Counted from the first letter of the stretch, positions 8,489 through 17,797 are shown. The stretch is 47,657 nt of DNA from Actinomadura sp. BRA 177 (GCF_013372625.1 NZ_JABXFD010000082.1:1-47657), one strand, 5' to 3'. Translations and numbers: made by a program. The notes: generated by a model not told the origin, from the letters alone.

Positions 8489-9196
8489 TCAGCGTCCTTC
8501 GTCGGGAAGCCATAGCTCGGGGCCGAACCGGCGGAGCCGTTCGCGGCGTTCCTCGTAGCCGGTCATGGCGCGGTCGACGATCCGCCAGAACTCGGGGCCG
8601 TGGTCGGCGCGTTCCAGGTGCGCCAGTTCGTGGACGAGGACGTAGTCGATGAGGGTGGGCGGGAGTTGCATCGTCGCCCAGTGGATGTTGAGCCGTCCGC
8701 TGGACGAGCAGGATCCCCAGCGGTAGCCGAGCGGCATGACGCGCAGGCCGGTGACCTCGACGCCCACGCGGGCCGCCCACGGCTCGACGCGTTTCGCCAG
8801 CCAGGGTTCGCCGACCCGCTGGTACCAGCGGACGAGGTCCCGCGCGCCGCCGCCTTCGGTGAGCAGCAGCCTGCCCCGGACGAGCTTCACGGGCGTCTTG
8901 TCGTCCACGACCTTCAGCCGGTAGGAGCGGCCGAGGTAAAGGAACCCTTCGCCGGAGACGATGCGGCGCTCGGGGTGCGGTTCGCCGAGTTCGCGGTGCT
9001 GCGCGAGCTTGCCGTAGAGCCACGAGCGTTTGGACTCGACCATCTTGGCGAGTTCGTCGCGGGTGGTGGACGGCGGGACGACGGCGGTGACGGAGGCGTC
9101 CCGTTCCACGGTGAGCCGGACGGTGCTGCGGCGTGCGCTGACCGCCACCGCCACGTCGAGCTCGCCGACGCGCAACGTCCCCGGGAAATCACTCAC
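8489..9196 (-). CDS. YgjP-like (DUF45/M48-type) zinc metallopeptidase
   Basis: This is a 235-residue protein from GTG 9196. The zinc site HELAHLERADH is at residues 189-199 (His189, Glu190, His193, with His199 as likely third ligand), preceded by the family signature RWGSCSSSGRLN at 159-170. The length and the motif order match YgjP/DUF45 metallopeptidases, which are frequently encoded beside type I restriction operons; their substrate is not established. It lies 58 bases after the hsdR stop, on the same strand, and 32 bases before the kinase, so it is the fourth gene of the operon. It may process or turn over restriction subunits, but nothing in the sequence shows this directly. Confidence 0.9.
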   Translation of the reverse strand: MSDFPGTLRVGELDVAVAVSARRSTVRLTVERDASVTAVVPPSTTRDELAKMVESKRSWLYGKLAQHRELGEPHPERRIVSGEGFLYLGRSYRLKVVDDKTPVKLVRGRLLLTEGGGARDLVRWYQRVGEPWLAKRVEPWAARVGVEVTGLRVMPLGYRWGSCSSSGRLNIHWATMQLPPTLIDYVLVHELAHLERADHGPEFWRIVDRAMTGYEERRERLRRFGPELWLPDEGR

Positions 9197-9254
9197 CCGC
9201 CCAGGATGTCAGGTGACCCCGTCAGCGCAGTTCACTGGACACGCCGCCGCCCGG

Positions 9255-12200
9255 TCACGATCGCGGTATGCGTTCGCGGTTGGCCTTGATGACCTCGAAC
9301 AGCTGTCCGGCGAGCTTCTCCACGTTCTTTTCGTCGGCGAGGTGCCGGCCGTAGAGGATGCCGCAGATCTCACCGCGAAACTCCTCGCGGTCGGTCTCCT
9401 TGCTGGAGTGCCAGTAGTCCTTGCGGTGGATGACCTCGATGGCGCGGTGGTAGACGTCCTGTGCCGCGTCCACGCAGTCGGGGATGCGCGGGTCGTCGTC
9501 GGAGGTGGCGACCTCCTGAGCGAGGACGCCGTAGAGCGCGCTCTCGACGGGGCTGAGGCCGTGCGGGTTCTCGGGCGCGTCCTCCCGCAGCTCGGTGATG
9601 AGGCCCTCAAGGGCGAGGATCTGCTGGTTCCAGTCGTCCTTGAGCTGCTGGAGGATCTCCTCCAGGCGTTCGCTGAGCTGCTGGTAGTAGGCCGGGTCCT
9701 TGGCCTTGTTGACGGTGATGTGGTGCCGGATGGCGTGTTCCATCTCGGACGCCTTCGCGCGCGACCCGCCGGGCAGCGCCTCGACTTTTTCCGTGAAGTC
9801 GGGCGCGGTCAGCGCGACCGGCGGCAGCATCTGCTCGATGCCGAGCGAGGTGACGTGCTCGTCGATCAGGTGCTTGATGCGCCCGCCGTACGCGGCCGGG
9901 TCGAACTCGCCGTCGTCCACCCGGTACCGGCGGGACGCGGTGATCTTCACGACGGTGAACCGTTTGAGGTCGGCCTCGAACGGCTTCACTGCCGGGTCGG
10001 GCAGGACGGCGTTGTAGGTCTTCGCGAAGAGCGCGAAGTCGGCGTTGAACTGGTCGCGCAGCTCGGTGTCGGCCAGCTCCTCGACGCAGCTTTCGACGTC
10101 GTCCGGGTTGCGGAACATCAGCCGGACGCGGTTGCAGCGCGGTTCCAGCTTCGCCATCTCGGCCTTGACGTCCTTCAACGCCTGCTCGACGTCGGCGGCG
10201 TCGTCCTCGTCGTACGACTGGTGCGCGTAGACCTTCAGCGCTTCCACGAGGTTCTGCGCGACGCCCTGGTAGTCGACGACGTAGCCGTACTCCTTGCCGT
10301 CGGCGGTCCGGTTGACACGGGCAACGGCCTGGAGGAGGTCGTGTTCCTTGAGTCGCCGGTCGAGGTACATGACCTGTTCGATCGGGGCGTCGAAGCCGGT
10401 GAGCAGCATCGCGTTGACGATGACGAACCCGGTGTTCGATTCGTTGAACGGCTTGAGGAAGTCGGTGACGCGGGCGTCCTGCTTGGGCTTGTTCGTCCAC
10501 TCGGCGAGTTCGGCTTCGTGCTCGGTGTCGCCCTCGGAGATGACGGGGGCGAACTCCATGCGCTTCAGCAGCTCGAGGTGGTGGTGGGCGCCGACGAGGT
10601 ACTGCTGGCGGGGTTTCAGCTCTTCGAGCGGCTTGTCCAGGACGCGTTTGGGGAGGGCCTCGACTTCGGCGACCAGCTCATCCCGGGCCGCCATCAGGGC
10701 CTCGCGGTACTGGACGGTGGTCTTCCGGTCGAGCGCGACGACCTGCGCCTTGAAGCCTTCGGGAAGGACGCGCTGGACGTAGTGGCGGAGCATGTGCTTC
10801 GCCTTGGCGGCGACGAGCTTCTCGGCCACCGACACCTTCGACTTGGTGGCGTGCCGGCGTTGCAGCTGGTCGCGGTCCTCCGGGGTGAGTTCGTCGAACA
10901 TCTCGTCCACGACCTCGTCGAGGTCGCGGCCGTCCTGCACGGCGCCCCGGACTTTCAAGCCCTCGTACAGGATGGGGACGATGACGCCGTCCTCTTCGGC
11001 GTCCTTCAGCCGGTACATGTCGATGTACTCGCCGAACAGTTCCAGGCTGGTCTTGCGCCGGCCCTTCTTCGTCATGATCGGGGTTCCGGTGAACCCGATC
11101 CGGGCCGCGTTCGGCAGCGCGACCTGAAGGTTGGTGCCGAGGGAAGCGGTGTGCGACCGGTGCGCCTCGTCCACCAGGACGACGATCGAGTCGTCGGCGT
11201 TGGCCTCTCCGAGCGAGGTGTCCGCGGCCATCCCCGATCCCGGCGCGCCACCGCTCCCCTGCTTCTGGATCATCACGAAGACCAGGCCCGGCCCGTGCTT
11301 GCCGAGGATCGCCCGCGCCCGCGCCGAGGACTTGGCGACGTCCACGGTTTCGTTGCTCAACTCCATGGTGCTGCTGAGCTGCCCCTGGAGTTGGGTGCGG
11401 TCGGTGACGACGACGACCTTGAAGTGTTTGAGGTCGTCGCTCGCGCGGAGCTTGCGGACCAGGAACGTCATGGTCAGGCTCTTGCCGGACCCCTGCGTGT
11501 GCCAGACGATCCCGCCCCGCCTGTCCCGCTCCCCGTCTTGCTTCTTCGTCCTGCCGCCGCGCAGCCGCCGGACGGCCCGGTCCACAGCGCGGAACTGCTG
11601 GTAGCGGGGAGCGGCCTTGATGGTCTTGCCGTCGTCGGTGACCATGAACGTCACGTAGTTGTGGACGACGTCCAGCAGCCGCGCCTTCTCGAACAGGACG
11701 GCCGCGAGGATCTCCTGCCGGCTCACCGCGTCGGCCGGCTTGTCGAAGCGGTCGCCCAGGTCCTCCCGCGTCATCGGATACGGGTCGCGCCACGGGACGT
11801 AGTGCTCGTAGCGGGCGGTGATCGTGCCGAGCTTCGCGTCCTCGCCACTGCTCACAACGGTCAGTTGGACGGTGTGGAAGAGCCGCTGATTCCCGAGCCT
11901 GACTTCGCCCTTGGTCTGCTCGGAGTACCGGAGGAGCTGCCCGACGGCGTTGATCAGACTGCTCGTCTGCGGCTTCTTCGCCTCCAGCACGACGAGCGGG
12001 ATGCCGTTCACGAACAGGACCACGTCCGGGATGATCGGGTGCCCGTCGTTGCCGGGCACGTCCACCCGGAACTGATTGACGACCGTGAATTGGTTTTTCT
12101 CGGGGTTCTGCCAGTTGATGTACTGGACGGGACGGCTCTTGCCGCCCTCCCAGCCGACGACCCCGTCCACCACGGTGCCTTCGAGGAGAAGCTTCGTGGC

Positions 12201-12497
12201 GGTCTGGTTCGCCTCGATCAGGTTGCCGGACGCGGGGATGCGCTTCAGTTCGTTGACGGCCTGGTCGATGCGGTCATCATCGAGCCAGGGCTGGCCGTCC
12301 GGGTCGAGGTTGATCCGGTAGACGGCATCTCGCAACCGGTCTTCAAGGAAGACCTCATCAAAGCCGGCCCGCCCGGAGTCAAAGGGATTGAGCGGCATCA
12401 CCGATTCCGGCGGAGCCCCTTGGAGATGGCCCCAGCCCATCCTCTTGAGCTGCTCGATGAGCGGGCGCTCGACCAGCCGGTACTCCCAATCCACCAT
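9255..12497 (-). CDS. hsdR: Type I restriction enzyme R subunit (HsdR), intact
   Basis: This is a 1080-residue protein from ATG 12497, with GGGAG seven bases upstream. The N-terminal nuclease is complete: Asp158 (IPDVVLF) and Glu172-Ala-Lys174 (VVLEAKKP). The SF2 motor follows with HTQGSGKSLTM (Walker A), VDEAHRSHT, FTGTPIM and QAVARVNRTADG, then a helical C-terminal region that docks on the methylase core. It translocates DNA with ATP hydrolysis and cuts at a distance from the unmodified target, as part of the R2M2S complex. It is 92 bases downstream of hsdS. This is the reference for the divergent paralogue at 23530, which shares order and length but has lost the nuclease Glu and Lys. Confidence 0.96.
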   Translation of the reverse strand: MVDWEYRLVERPLIEQLKRMGWGHLQGAPPESVMPLNPFDSGRAGFDEVFLEDRLRDAVYRINLDPDGQPWLDDDRIDQAVNELKRIPASGNLIEANQTATKLLLEGTVVDGVVGWEGGKSRPVQYINWQNPEKNQFTVVNQFRVDVPGNDGHPIIPDVVLFVNGIPLVVLEAKKPQTSSLINAVGQLLRYSEQTKGEVRLGNQRLFHTVQLTVVSSGEDAKLGTITARYEHYVPWRDPYPMTREDLGDRFDKPADAVSRQEILAAVLFEKARLLDVVHNYVTFMVTDDGKTIKAAPRYQQFRAVDRAVRRLRGGRTKKQDGERDRRGGIVWHTQGSGKSLTMTFLVRKLRASDDLKHFKVVVVTDRTQLQGQLSSTMELSNETVDVAKSSARARAILGKHGPGLVFVMIQKQGSGGAPGSGMAADTSLGEANADDSIVVLVDEAHRSHTASLGTNLQVALPNAARIGFTGTPIMTKKGRRKTSLELFGEYIDMYRLKDAEEDGVIVPILYEGLKVRGAVQDGRDLDEVVDEMFDELTPEDRDQLQRRHATKSKVSVAEKLVAAKAKHMLRHYVQRVLPEGFKAQVVALDRKTTVQYREALMAARDELVAEVEALPKRVLDKPLEELKPRQQYLVGAHHHLELLKRMEFAPVISEGDTEHEAELAEWTNKPKQDARVTDFLKPFNESNTGFVIVNAMLLTGFDAPIEQVMYLDRRLKEHDLLQAVARVNRTADGKEYGYVVDYQGVAQNLVEALKVYAHQSYDEDDAADVEQALKDVKAEMAKLEPRCNRVRLMFRNPDDVESCVEELADTELRDQFNADFALFAKTYNAVLPDPAVKPFEADLKRFTVVKITASRRYRVDDGEFDPAAYGGRIKHLIDEHVTSLGIEQMLPPVALTAPDFTEKVEALPGGSRAKASEMEHAIRHHITVNKAKDPAYYQQLSERLEEILQQLKDDWNQQILALEGLITELREDAPENPHGLSPVESALYGVLAQEVATSDDDPRIPDCVDAAQDVYHRAIEVIHRKDYWHSSKETDREEFRGEICGILYGRHLADEKNVEKLAGQLFEVIKANRERIPRS

Positions 12498-12589
12498 GAC
12501 GCCACTCCCGCCTCGAGAAGAGGATCATCGCTTCGTCTACAGACGTCCGCCCTAGCAGACCAGGACGAACCCCGCCGCCCAGGCAGGTC

Positions 12590-13828
12590 TCAAAGGCTCT
12601 CCACCACGGCTTCGGCCTCCGGCACCCGCACCCGCCCCGTCAACAAATCCTCCGCCAGCCCGTCCTTGATATTCAGCAATGCGCTCCGCACTGCCTCTTC
12701 GGCACTTATGCGGGCACGAGACGCGCCAACGATGTTGAGGATACGATCCTGTGTCGCCAAACTCGGTATCTGAACTTTCAATCCTTGAACAACGGAAGAG
12801 CTGATCTTCACCATGCTTTCCGAGGTACCTTGCGCCATACTTTGAATCTGACGCCGAACCTTCCAACTCTGAAGCACCAGCTCCAAATACTGGGTGCGGC
12901 AATTCCTTGTGGGTATCAGACGCATCATTAGGTCTGGATAAATGCATGGGCTGCCGACACTGCGAAAGATTCCGACAAGGCCGACCAAGTCACGAGTGTT
13001 AGCGCGACTCATCAACAGGTCGCCATCGCGAAGCATTGCCGCATCATTTCGACCTTCGTCAGCCGGAACATTTTTTAGCTGCCGAGGCTGGAACCCGCGC
13101 GGCGTCAGGCAGCCCAACCCAAGCGCAACCATTCCGGTCCACTCATCTACCTCTTTTGGTGAATACCCATTCTTTGGCGAAGAGGATAGATAACCGGCGA
13201 GCACATTAGAATCTGCGTCCACCTCGCTAAGCAGGCCAGCTGTCAATCCGTCATGGACAGCAACAAGCTTCTCAATCACCTGGCGTTGACGCCCGATCTG
13301 AGCATCGAGAGCATCGAGAATCTCTGCGATCCGCCGCTGCTCCTCCAGTGGAGGCACTGGGATCGACGTTCTCGCCAATTCAACGCGTGATAGTTCTATT
13401 TGATTGGTTGACCCTGTGTAGCAGTGCGTCTCCAAGTGACGCTGACCCCATGGAGAACGAAGGGCGAGGTTAAGCCAGCGGGGATCAACCTTGGAAGGTT
13501 TAGCACGTAGTACAGTTACATGACCGTCGATCATGAACGACCCAGAGTGATCGAAGACACAACTCCTACCAATAGTGCCTGTTCCAGTGGAGTTGAGGAG
13601 AACATCACCCGGCTGTGCCCACAGGACGCCTGTCACACGAGCGTCATGCGCCCGAGCCTGAGTTGCATCAAAACCCGCATTCTGCACGCAGCGCTGGCCA
13701 ATAGCGTTAATAGAACTGTAGGCAACATAGGATGGCGCAGTGCCACGCGATAGCTTTAGACACAGTTCCCCAAAGGGAAGCTCTGTCCAATTTGCAAAAT
13801 TTGGCACGCCCATAGAATGATCAGACAT
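12590..13828 (-). CDS. hsdS: Type I restriction specificity subunit (HsdS)
   Basis: This is a 412-residue protein from ATG 13828, overlapping the hsdM stop by 8 bases, which indicates translational coupling. It has the usual two target-recognition domains (about 10-155 and 215-360). Each is followed by a conserved helical spacer, the first marked by [25 protein letters not shown] near 160-185 and the second by [19 protein letters not shown] near 345-370. It defines the bipartite DNA target for both methylation and restriction. The gene is markedly lower in GC than its neighbours and uses many A/T-ending codons, as is common where TRDs are exchanged horizontally. The C-terminus ends in a spacer helix, so it appears complete. 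The target sequence cannot be read from the protein. Confidence 0.95.
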   Translation of the reverse strand: MSDHSMGVPNFANWTELPFGELCLKLSRGTAPSYVAYSSINAIGQRCVQNAGFDATQARAHDARVTGVLWAQPGDVLLNSTGTGTIGRSCVFDHSGSFMIDGHVTVLRAKPSKVDPRWLNLALRSPWGQRHLETHCYTGSTNQIELSRVELARTSIPVPPLEEQRRIAEILDALDAQIGRQRQVIEKLVAVHDGLTAGLLSEVDADSNVLAGYLSSSPKNGYSPKEVDEWTGMVALGLGCLTPRGFQPRQLKNVPADEGRNDAAMLRDGDLLMSRANTRDLVGLVGIFRSVGSPCIYPDLMMRLIPTRNCRTQYLELVLQSWKVRRQIQSMAQGTSESMVKISSSVVQGLKVQIPSLATQDRILNIVGASRARISAEEAVRSALLNIKDGLAEDLLTGRVRVPEAEAVVESL

Positions 13829-16262
13829 AGCCGAGCTCCTTCAGGTATTGCTCCACCCGAATGGCAGCCGCATCACAATGAGCTTCGAGGTCATGAAGGG
13901 TGACGCCATATCTTTCCCCCCACGCACCAAATACATTCTCCACACCATGGCGTCCCACAGAGGCACGAGAGTCGAGACGATCAGCGAGTGACTCTCTGAA
14001 GACTTCAAGCACGAGAGAGATTCGGGAACTCCCATCCAAGGTGGCAGCGGCCGCAGTAAGGCGAGCGATAAAAGCTCCCTCGACCGTAGCGAGTTCACGT
14101 CGAACCTTCGTCGCCTCATCCCTGAATCGCTTCACTTCAGCCGTGTTCAGGAACGACTCGGACAGGTCAACGCTCTCGTCCTCTTCGGTCACTTTAGCGG
14201 TGGCAGACTTATACCTCGCGCTAAGCTCAGCATACTTGGACTCGGCCTGTTCTAGTTCGAGCAGATAGTCAGGGAGCAGAGCTGGCACCACCCGGTGGTC
14301 GCGCGCCTTACGTTTCTCGGCCGCTATCTTCTGTTTATCCCAGTACTCGGCTCGCTCCTCGTCCAACTCGAAGGCCGTGCTGATAGTGGTCAACCATCCT
14401 TCGACCACCCCTTCGAAGCCGTGAACCGAGAGCGTCTTGAGGTCGTGCTTGTTCTCACCCCACCAGGCGGCAACGACGCCGGCCAGTTCGTGGCGATCGA
14501 TGAGGCCGAGGGGTTCGAGTTCAGCGATGAAGGAGTCGAGGAGTTCACGGCGGGCGTCCATGACCGCGTGGGATTCTGGTAGTTCAGTCAGGCGCTTGCT
14601 GTGGCGGCTCCACCAGTCCTCAAACGCCCCGTGTAGCCGCTTCTCAGCGGGCTCGGCCAGCTCGGAGATGCGCTCGGCTGTGCGCTCCCAGCCCTCGGGA
14701 AGGAAGTCGTAGTAGTCGGCATCCCGCTCGGAGAACAGGGTGCTGGGATCGACGCCGAAGGCTTGGAAGAGGTGAGCCTTGTCCGCCACTTCCTTCTTCG
14801 GGACACCGCCGTGAAGGTGGGCACGGACGTCCTGCGGCTCCGGCGGCGGGGTGTTGTCGACGTACCGGCGGATGTTGAGGTTGAAGTCGTTCTCGCGAAG
14901 CTCCGAGATGCCCACGACTCGGGCGAAGCCGGGAATGTCGCGGTACTCCTCGAAGGCCGAGACGATCTTCTCGGTGTGCTCTGGCTCCAGGTAGTTCTGG
15001 GCACGGCCAGCGGTGTACTCGCGGTCGGCGTTGATGAAGAGGACCTTGTTACGACGCTCCTCCGGACGTTGGGCACTGCCTCGTAGGACGAGGATGCAGG
15101 CGGGGATGCCGGTGCCATAGAAGAGGTTCGCCGGAAGGCCGATGACCGCTTCGAGGCGGTCATCCTTGATGATGCCCTCGCGGATCTCCTTCTCTTTGCC
15201 ACCCCGGAAGAGAACGCCGTGGGGCATGACAGTTGCGCCGATGCCGTCCGGCATCAGGACCGAGAGCACGTGCTGGGCGAACATCAGGTCCGCCTTCTTA
15301 CCCATCTCGGGGGCGAAGCCGTACTTGAAGCGCTCCGGGTGCTCCATGCCCGAGGTGCTGTAGTTCAGCGAGAACGGCGGGTTGGTTAGCACGCGGTCGA
15401 AGCGCATCAGTTCGCCGCCCTCCTTGTGGAGGGGGTTGGCGAGGGTGTCATCGTTGCGCAGGTCGGCGTTCAGTACGCCATGCAGGATCATGTTCATTTT
15501 GGAGATGGCCCACGTCCCGCCGTTGTACTCCTGGCCGGCGAGGGTCAGGTTCCGGGCGTCATGGCCGTGCTCCTCGACGTACTCCTTGGCGTGGATGAGC
15601 ATTCCGGCCGAGCCCGAGCACGGGTCGTAGATGCGCATGTCGGGGCCGGGTTTGACGAGGCGGACCATCATCCGGACGACTCCGCGCGGAGTGTAGAACT
15701 CGCCGCCCTTCTTGCCGGCCGAGTCGGCGAACTGGCCGATCAGGTACTCGTAGGCTGCGCCGAGCAGGTCGGGGAACTCGAAGTCCTCGTTGCGGAGGCG
15801 GTACCGGTCGAAGTGGTCGACCAAGCTCTGGAGTCGCTTGTTCGGGATGGTGGACTGGCCAACCTTGCGGGTGAAGTCGATGTGTTCGAGGACGCCTTCG
15901 AGCGCACCCGTGTTGGCCTTCTCCAGCGCGTCCAGGGCCTTGTTCAGGAGGCTACCGACGCCTCCGGCCCGCGAGTTGTCCTTGATGTACTGCCAGCGGG
16001 CCTCTTCGGGGACGAAGAAGCTCTTGCCCCGGTAGATCCACGGGGCGTTGGTGGCGGCCTCGGCCTCCTCCTCGGAGCGGCCCGCCTTGATCTGCTCAGC
16101 CTTGAGGCGCTGGCGGACGGAGTCGAACTCGTCCGATGCCCGCTTCAAGAAGAGCATCCCGAAGATGTACTCCTTGAACTCCGAGGCGTCCATCTTGCCG
16201 CGAAGGATGTCGGCTGCCCCGAACAGGTGTCGTTCCAACTGCGGCAGGGTCAGTCTCGCCAC
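13821..16262 (-). CDS. hsdM: Type I methyltransferase subunit (HsdM), long form, intact
   Basis: This is an 813-residue protein from GTG 16262, chosen because GAGGAG lies eight bases upstream; the open frame continues to 16385 without homology. The helical N-domain is followed by the N6-adenine methylase: DPCSGSAG (213-220) binds SAM and NPPF (294-297) is the catalytic motif IV, both intact. About 330 extra residues after the methylase are helical and partly coiled-coil, longer than EcoKI HsdM; the paralogue at 26909 has the same extension. It forms the M2S core with HsdS and methylates adenine in the target. A strong promoter lies about 150 bases upstream. The 3' part of the gene shares the lower GC of hsdS. 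Confidence 0.95.
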   Translation of the reverse strand: MARLTLPQLERHLFGAADILRGKMDASEFKEYIFGMLFLKRASDEFDSVRQRLKAEQIKAGRSEEEAEAATNAPWIYRGKSFFVPEEARWQYIKDNSRAGGVGSLLNKALDALEKANTGALEGVLEHIDFTRKVGQSTIPNKRLQSLVDHFDRYRLRNEDFEFPDLLGAAYEYLIGQFADSAGKKGGEFYTPRGVVRMMVRLVKPGPDMRIYDPCSGSAGMLIHAKEYVEEHGHDARNLTLAGQEYNGGTWAISKMNMILHGVLNADLRNDDTLANPLHKEGGELMRFDRVLTNPPFSLNYSTSGMEHPERFKYGFAPEMGKKADLMFAQHVLSVLMPDGIGATVMPHGVLFRGGKEKEIREGIIKDDRLEAVIGLPANLFYGTGIPACILVLRGSAQRPEERRNKVLFINADREYTAGRAQNYLEPEHTEKIVSAFEEYRDIPGFARVVGISELRENDFNLNIRRYVDNTPPPEPQDVRAHLHGGVPKKEVADKAHLFQAFGVDPSTLFSERDADYYDFLPEGWERTAERISELAEPAEKRLHGAFEDWWSRHSKRLTELPESHAVMDARRELLDSFIAELEPLGLIDRHELAGVVAAWWGENKHDLKTLSVHGFEGVVEGWLTTISTAFELDEERAEYWDKQKIAAEKRKARDHRVVPALLPDYLLELEQAESKYAELSARYKSATAKVTEEDESVDLSESFLNTAEVKRFRDEATKVRRELATVEGAFIARLTAAAATLDGSSRISLVLEVFRESLADRLDSRASVGRHGVENVFGAWGERYGVTLHDLEAHCDAAAIRVEQYLKELGYV

Positions 16263-16411
16263 GGGGCAGTCTCCTCGGCTTCGGTCAACTCCAGGGCACA
16301 GCACGTCACCAGACCAGCGACGCCGCACTAGTCTCCCAGCCCCCTGTGACACTCGGCGAGGACTTTGCCCAGCCTCGAAGCCCACCCGTTACGAACGCCA
16401 CAGCGATCTGG

Positions 16412-16425
16412 CTGTGAACTTAGTT
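16412..16425 (-). promoter_or_regulatory. Candidate shared operator AACTAAGTTCACAG (site 2) overlapping the hsdM -10
   Basis: Read on the minus strand, the 14-mer begins two bases inside the TATAAA -10 box and extends over the expected transcription start. It is identical to the site at 38267-38280. A protein bound here would be expected to repress hsdM; this is inference from position. Confidence 0.5.
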
Positions 16426-16452
16426 TATACCAGTCGTCCAGTATCTCCTCAA
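16424..16452 (-). promoter_or_regulatory. Promoter of the hsdM-hsdS-hsdR operon
   Basis: On the minus strand TTGAGG (16452-16447) is followed by exactly 17 bases and then TATAAA (16429-16424), a strong match to a housekeeping sigma promoter and unusual in such GC-rich DNA. It directs transcription toward the hsdM start at 16262, leaving a leader of about 150 bases. Confidence 0.65.
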
Positions 16453-16496
16453 CGCCGGGAGTGTCCAGCGCCGCGTCCACCAAGGTCCACCCGGTG

Positions 16497-16557
16497 CGTT
16501 CACTTGCGGCGTGTTGTTATGCGACCGGCGATAACAACAACACGCCGCAAGTGAACG
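16497..16557. repeat. Long inverted repeat with 24- and 27-base arms
   Basis: The left arm (16497-16520) and right arm (16531-16557) pair almost perfectly; the right arm has one extra GTT-type triplet in its AACAACAAC run. A 10-base loop (16521-16530) separates them. The outer 17 bases, CGTTCACTTGCGGCGTG, pair without a mismatch. No T-tract follows on either strand. It may be a bidirectional terminator between the hsd operon and the DUF397 gene, a small mobile repeat, or a protein-binding dyad. Confidence 0.7.
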
Positions 16558-16604
16558 AGGTGCTGGCCCCGGCTACCGCACCAACGCCGTCCGACATAGC
16601 ACGA

Positions 16605-16635
16605 CACGCCGCACCTCAGCCCGAGGTACGGCGTG
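16605..16635 (-). terminator. GC-rich hairpin downstream of the DUF397 gene
   Basis: The arms 16605-16617 and 16623-16635 pair (CACGCCG, one mismatch, ACCTC against GAGGT, CGGCGTG) around a 5-base loop. It begins 14 bases beyond the DUF397 stop on the minus strand. Actinomycete terminators often lack a U-run, as here. Confidence 0.6.
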
Positions 16636-16648
16636 CGACTGTGGTGGA

Positions 16649-16855
16649 TCAGAGGTCGTAGGCGCCCCGCTTGATCTGCGAGACCATCGCGGCCCACACG
16701 TCTCGTTCGAGGGACAGGACGTCGCCGTCCGGGTTCTTGGAGTCCCGCACGGCCTTCTTCGAGCCGACCCATGCGACTTCGACGCAATCCGACTGGGTGG
16801 GCTGGCTGTAGGAGCTTTTACGCCACGCGGCGCGTTGCATGTCTGCGCTCTTCAC
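16649..16855 (-). CDS. DUF397 small protein (partner of Scr1-type regulator)
   Basis: This is a 68-residue protein from GTG 16855 with GAGAGGG six bases upstream. It has the DUF397 pattern: an N-terminal WRKSSYS motif, a CVEVAW strand, a VRDSKNPDG motif and a C-terminal WAAMVSQIKRG helix. It lies 19 bases after the DUF5753-type regulator at 16875 on the same strand. DUF397 genes beside XRE/DUF5753 regulators are a recurrent pair in actinomycetes (the Scr1/Scr2 type), described as toxin-antitoxin-like or developmental regulators. Here the pair lies beside an RsbW-like ATPase, which is also a usual companion. Confidence 0.9.
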   Translation of the reverse strand: MKSADMQRAAWRKSSYSQPTQSDCVEVAWVGSKKAVRDSKNPDGDVLSLERDVWAAMVSQIKRGAYDL

Positions 16856-16874
16856 TTGAGCCCTCTCTTAGCGG

Positions 16875-17720
16875 TCACAACCGGGATGCAACGGCGTCGA
16901 TCATGGGGACGACCTCCTCTGGATCGGTCGCCTTGGCCCGGAGGTAGTCGAAAACCAGGCTATAGCGGGACAGGTCCGTCGCCTCGTCAAGATACAACTC
17001 GCCTGTGAGGTGTTCCAGGTAGATCGCGCTGACCGGGGTTGGGCCGTCGAAGTCCAGAATCACGAAGGGAACGCCCATCGCCGAGTGCGATCCGGCGCTG
17101 AACGGCAGTACCTGGAGCGTCACGTTGGGGAGGCGGGCAGCCTCGCGGAGTCGCTCGAGTTGACCGGCCATGATGTCGGGGCCGCCGACCAGCCGGTGGA
17201 ACACCGCCTCGTCCAGGATGGCCCACAGGTGCGGTGCGTCCTGCTCACCGAGTCTCTCTTGCCTGGCCGCGCGGGCCTCGACTCGCCGATCGATCTCATT
17301 CCGGGGCAGGGCTGGACGCACCGAGGACAAGAGCGCCCGAACGTAGCCTTCGGTCTGGAGCAAGCCGGGCACCAGTTGGCTCTGGTAGCTCCTCACGCCC
17401 GAGGCTTCGGCCTCAAAGCTGACGTAGGGACTCGCGATGATGTCCGAGTAGTTGTGCCACCAGCCTTGCTTCCGCGCCCTCCGAGCCAGGTCCATCAGAG
17501 CTTGGCGCTCCTGCTCGTCCGTCACGCCGTACTCCTCGACCAGGAGGCGCACGTCGCTCGGCGTGACACGCGTTCGTCCGGTCTCGATGCGGGAGATCTT
17601 GGCCTTGGACCAATCGAGCCGCTGCGCGACATCCTCCATCGACAGGCCGGCCACCTCTCGCAATCGAAGCAGCTCCCTGCGCAGTTGCCTGCCGCGGAAT
17701 GTCTCCATCCTCGCCGTCAT
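16875..17720 (-). CDS. XRE-family HTH regulator with DUF5753 domain (Scr1-type)
   Basis: This is a 281-residue protein from ATG 17720; ATG 17708 is an in-frame alternative. Residues about 12-70 form an XRE helix-turn-helix (LREVAGLSMEDVAQRLDWSKAKISRIETG). The remaining 200 residues are the DUF5753 domain, with VPGLLQTEGYVRALL and ILDEAVFHRLVGG as recognisable stretches. It is a cytosolic DNA-binding regulator paired with the DUF397 protein downstream. A near-perfect dyad 56 bases upstream (17776-17797) is a likely autoregulatory operator. It is divergent from the RsbW-like gene at 17922, so it may control both. Confidence 0.92.
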   Translation of the reverse strand: MTARMETFRGRQLRRELLRLREVAGLSMEDVAQRLDWSKAKISRIETGRTRVTPSDVRLLVEEYGVTDEQERQALMDLARRARKQGWWHNYSDIIASPYVSFEAEASGVRSYQSQLVPGLLQTEGYVRALLSSVRPALPRNEIDRRVEARAARQERLGEQDAPHLWAILDEAVFHRLVGGPDIMAGQLERLREAARLPNVTLQVLPFSAGSHSAMGVPFVILDFDGPTPVSAIYLEHLTGELYLDEATDLSRYSLVFDYLRAKATDPEEVVPMIDAVASRL

Positions 17721-17775
17721 GGGTGAAGTCTCCCGTAGTCGTTCGGGTCAACCTGAAAAGAATCTTGAAACGTCT

Positions 17776-17797
17776 CGATGTGAAACGTTGCACATCG
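17776..17797. promoter_or_regulatory. Dyad operator between the Scr1-type regulator and the RsbW-like gene
   Basis: CGATGTG (17776-17782) and CACATCG (17791-17797) are perfect complements around a centre containing AACGTT, so 20 of 22 positions are symmetric. TGAAACGT also occurs twice in direct orientation (17766-17773 and 17781-17788). The location in the divergent promoter region fits a site for the adjacent HTH regulator. Confidence 0.55.

Larger units (their letters stand above)
16263..16648. other. Intergenic region upstream of hsdM and downstream of the DUF397 gene
   Basis: This 386-base stretch has no supported gene. It holds the hsdM promoter and overlapping motif (16412-16452), a long inverted repeat (16497-16557) and a GC-rich hairpin (16605-16635), listed separately. 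Both strands have open frames across the inverted repeat, but they lack ribosome sites and homology. Confidence 0.6.

Noticed and set aside
8457-9023. N-terminal extension of kinase A to 9023
   Set aside because: It overlaps the YgjP-like gene in another frame and is Arg-rich shadow; kinase homology begins just after 8456.
9030-12773. 1247-codon plus-strand open frame
   Set aside because: It is the antisense of hsdR; no conserved motif in any part.
16048-16787. Open frames on both strands crossing the inverted repeat
   Set aside because: They lack ribosome sites and homology and share ends only because the repeat encodes the same short peptide from both sides.
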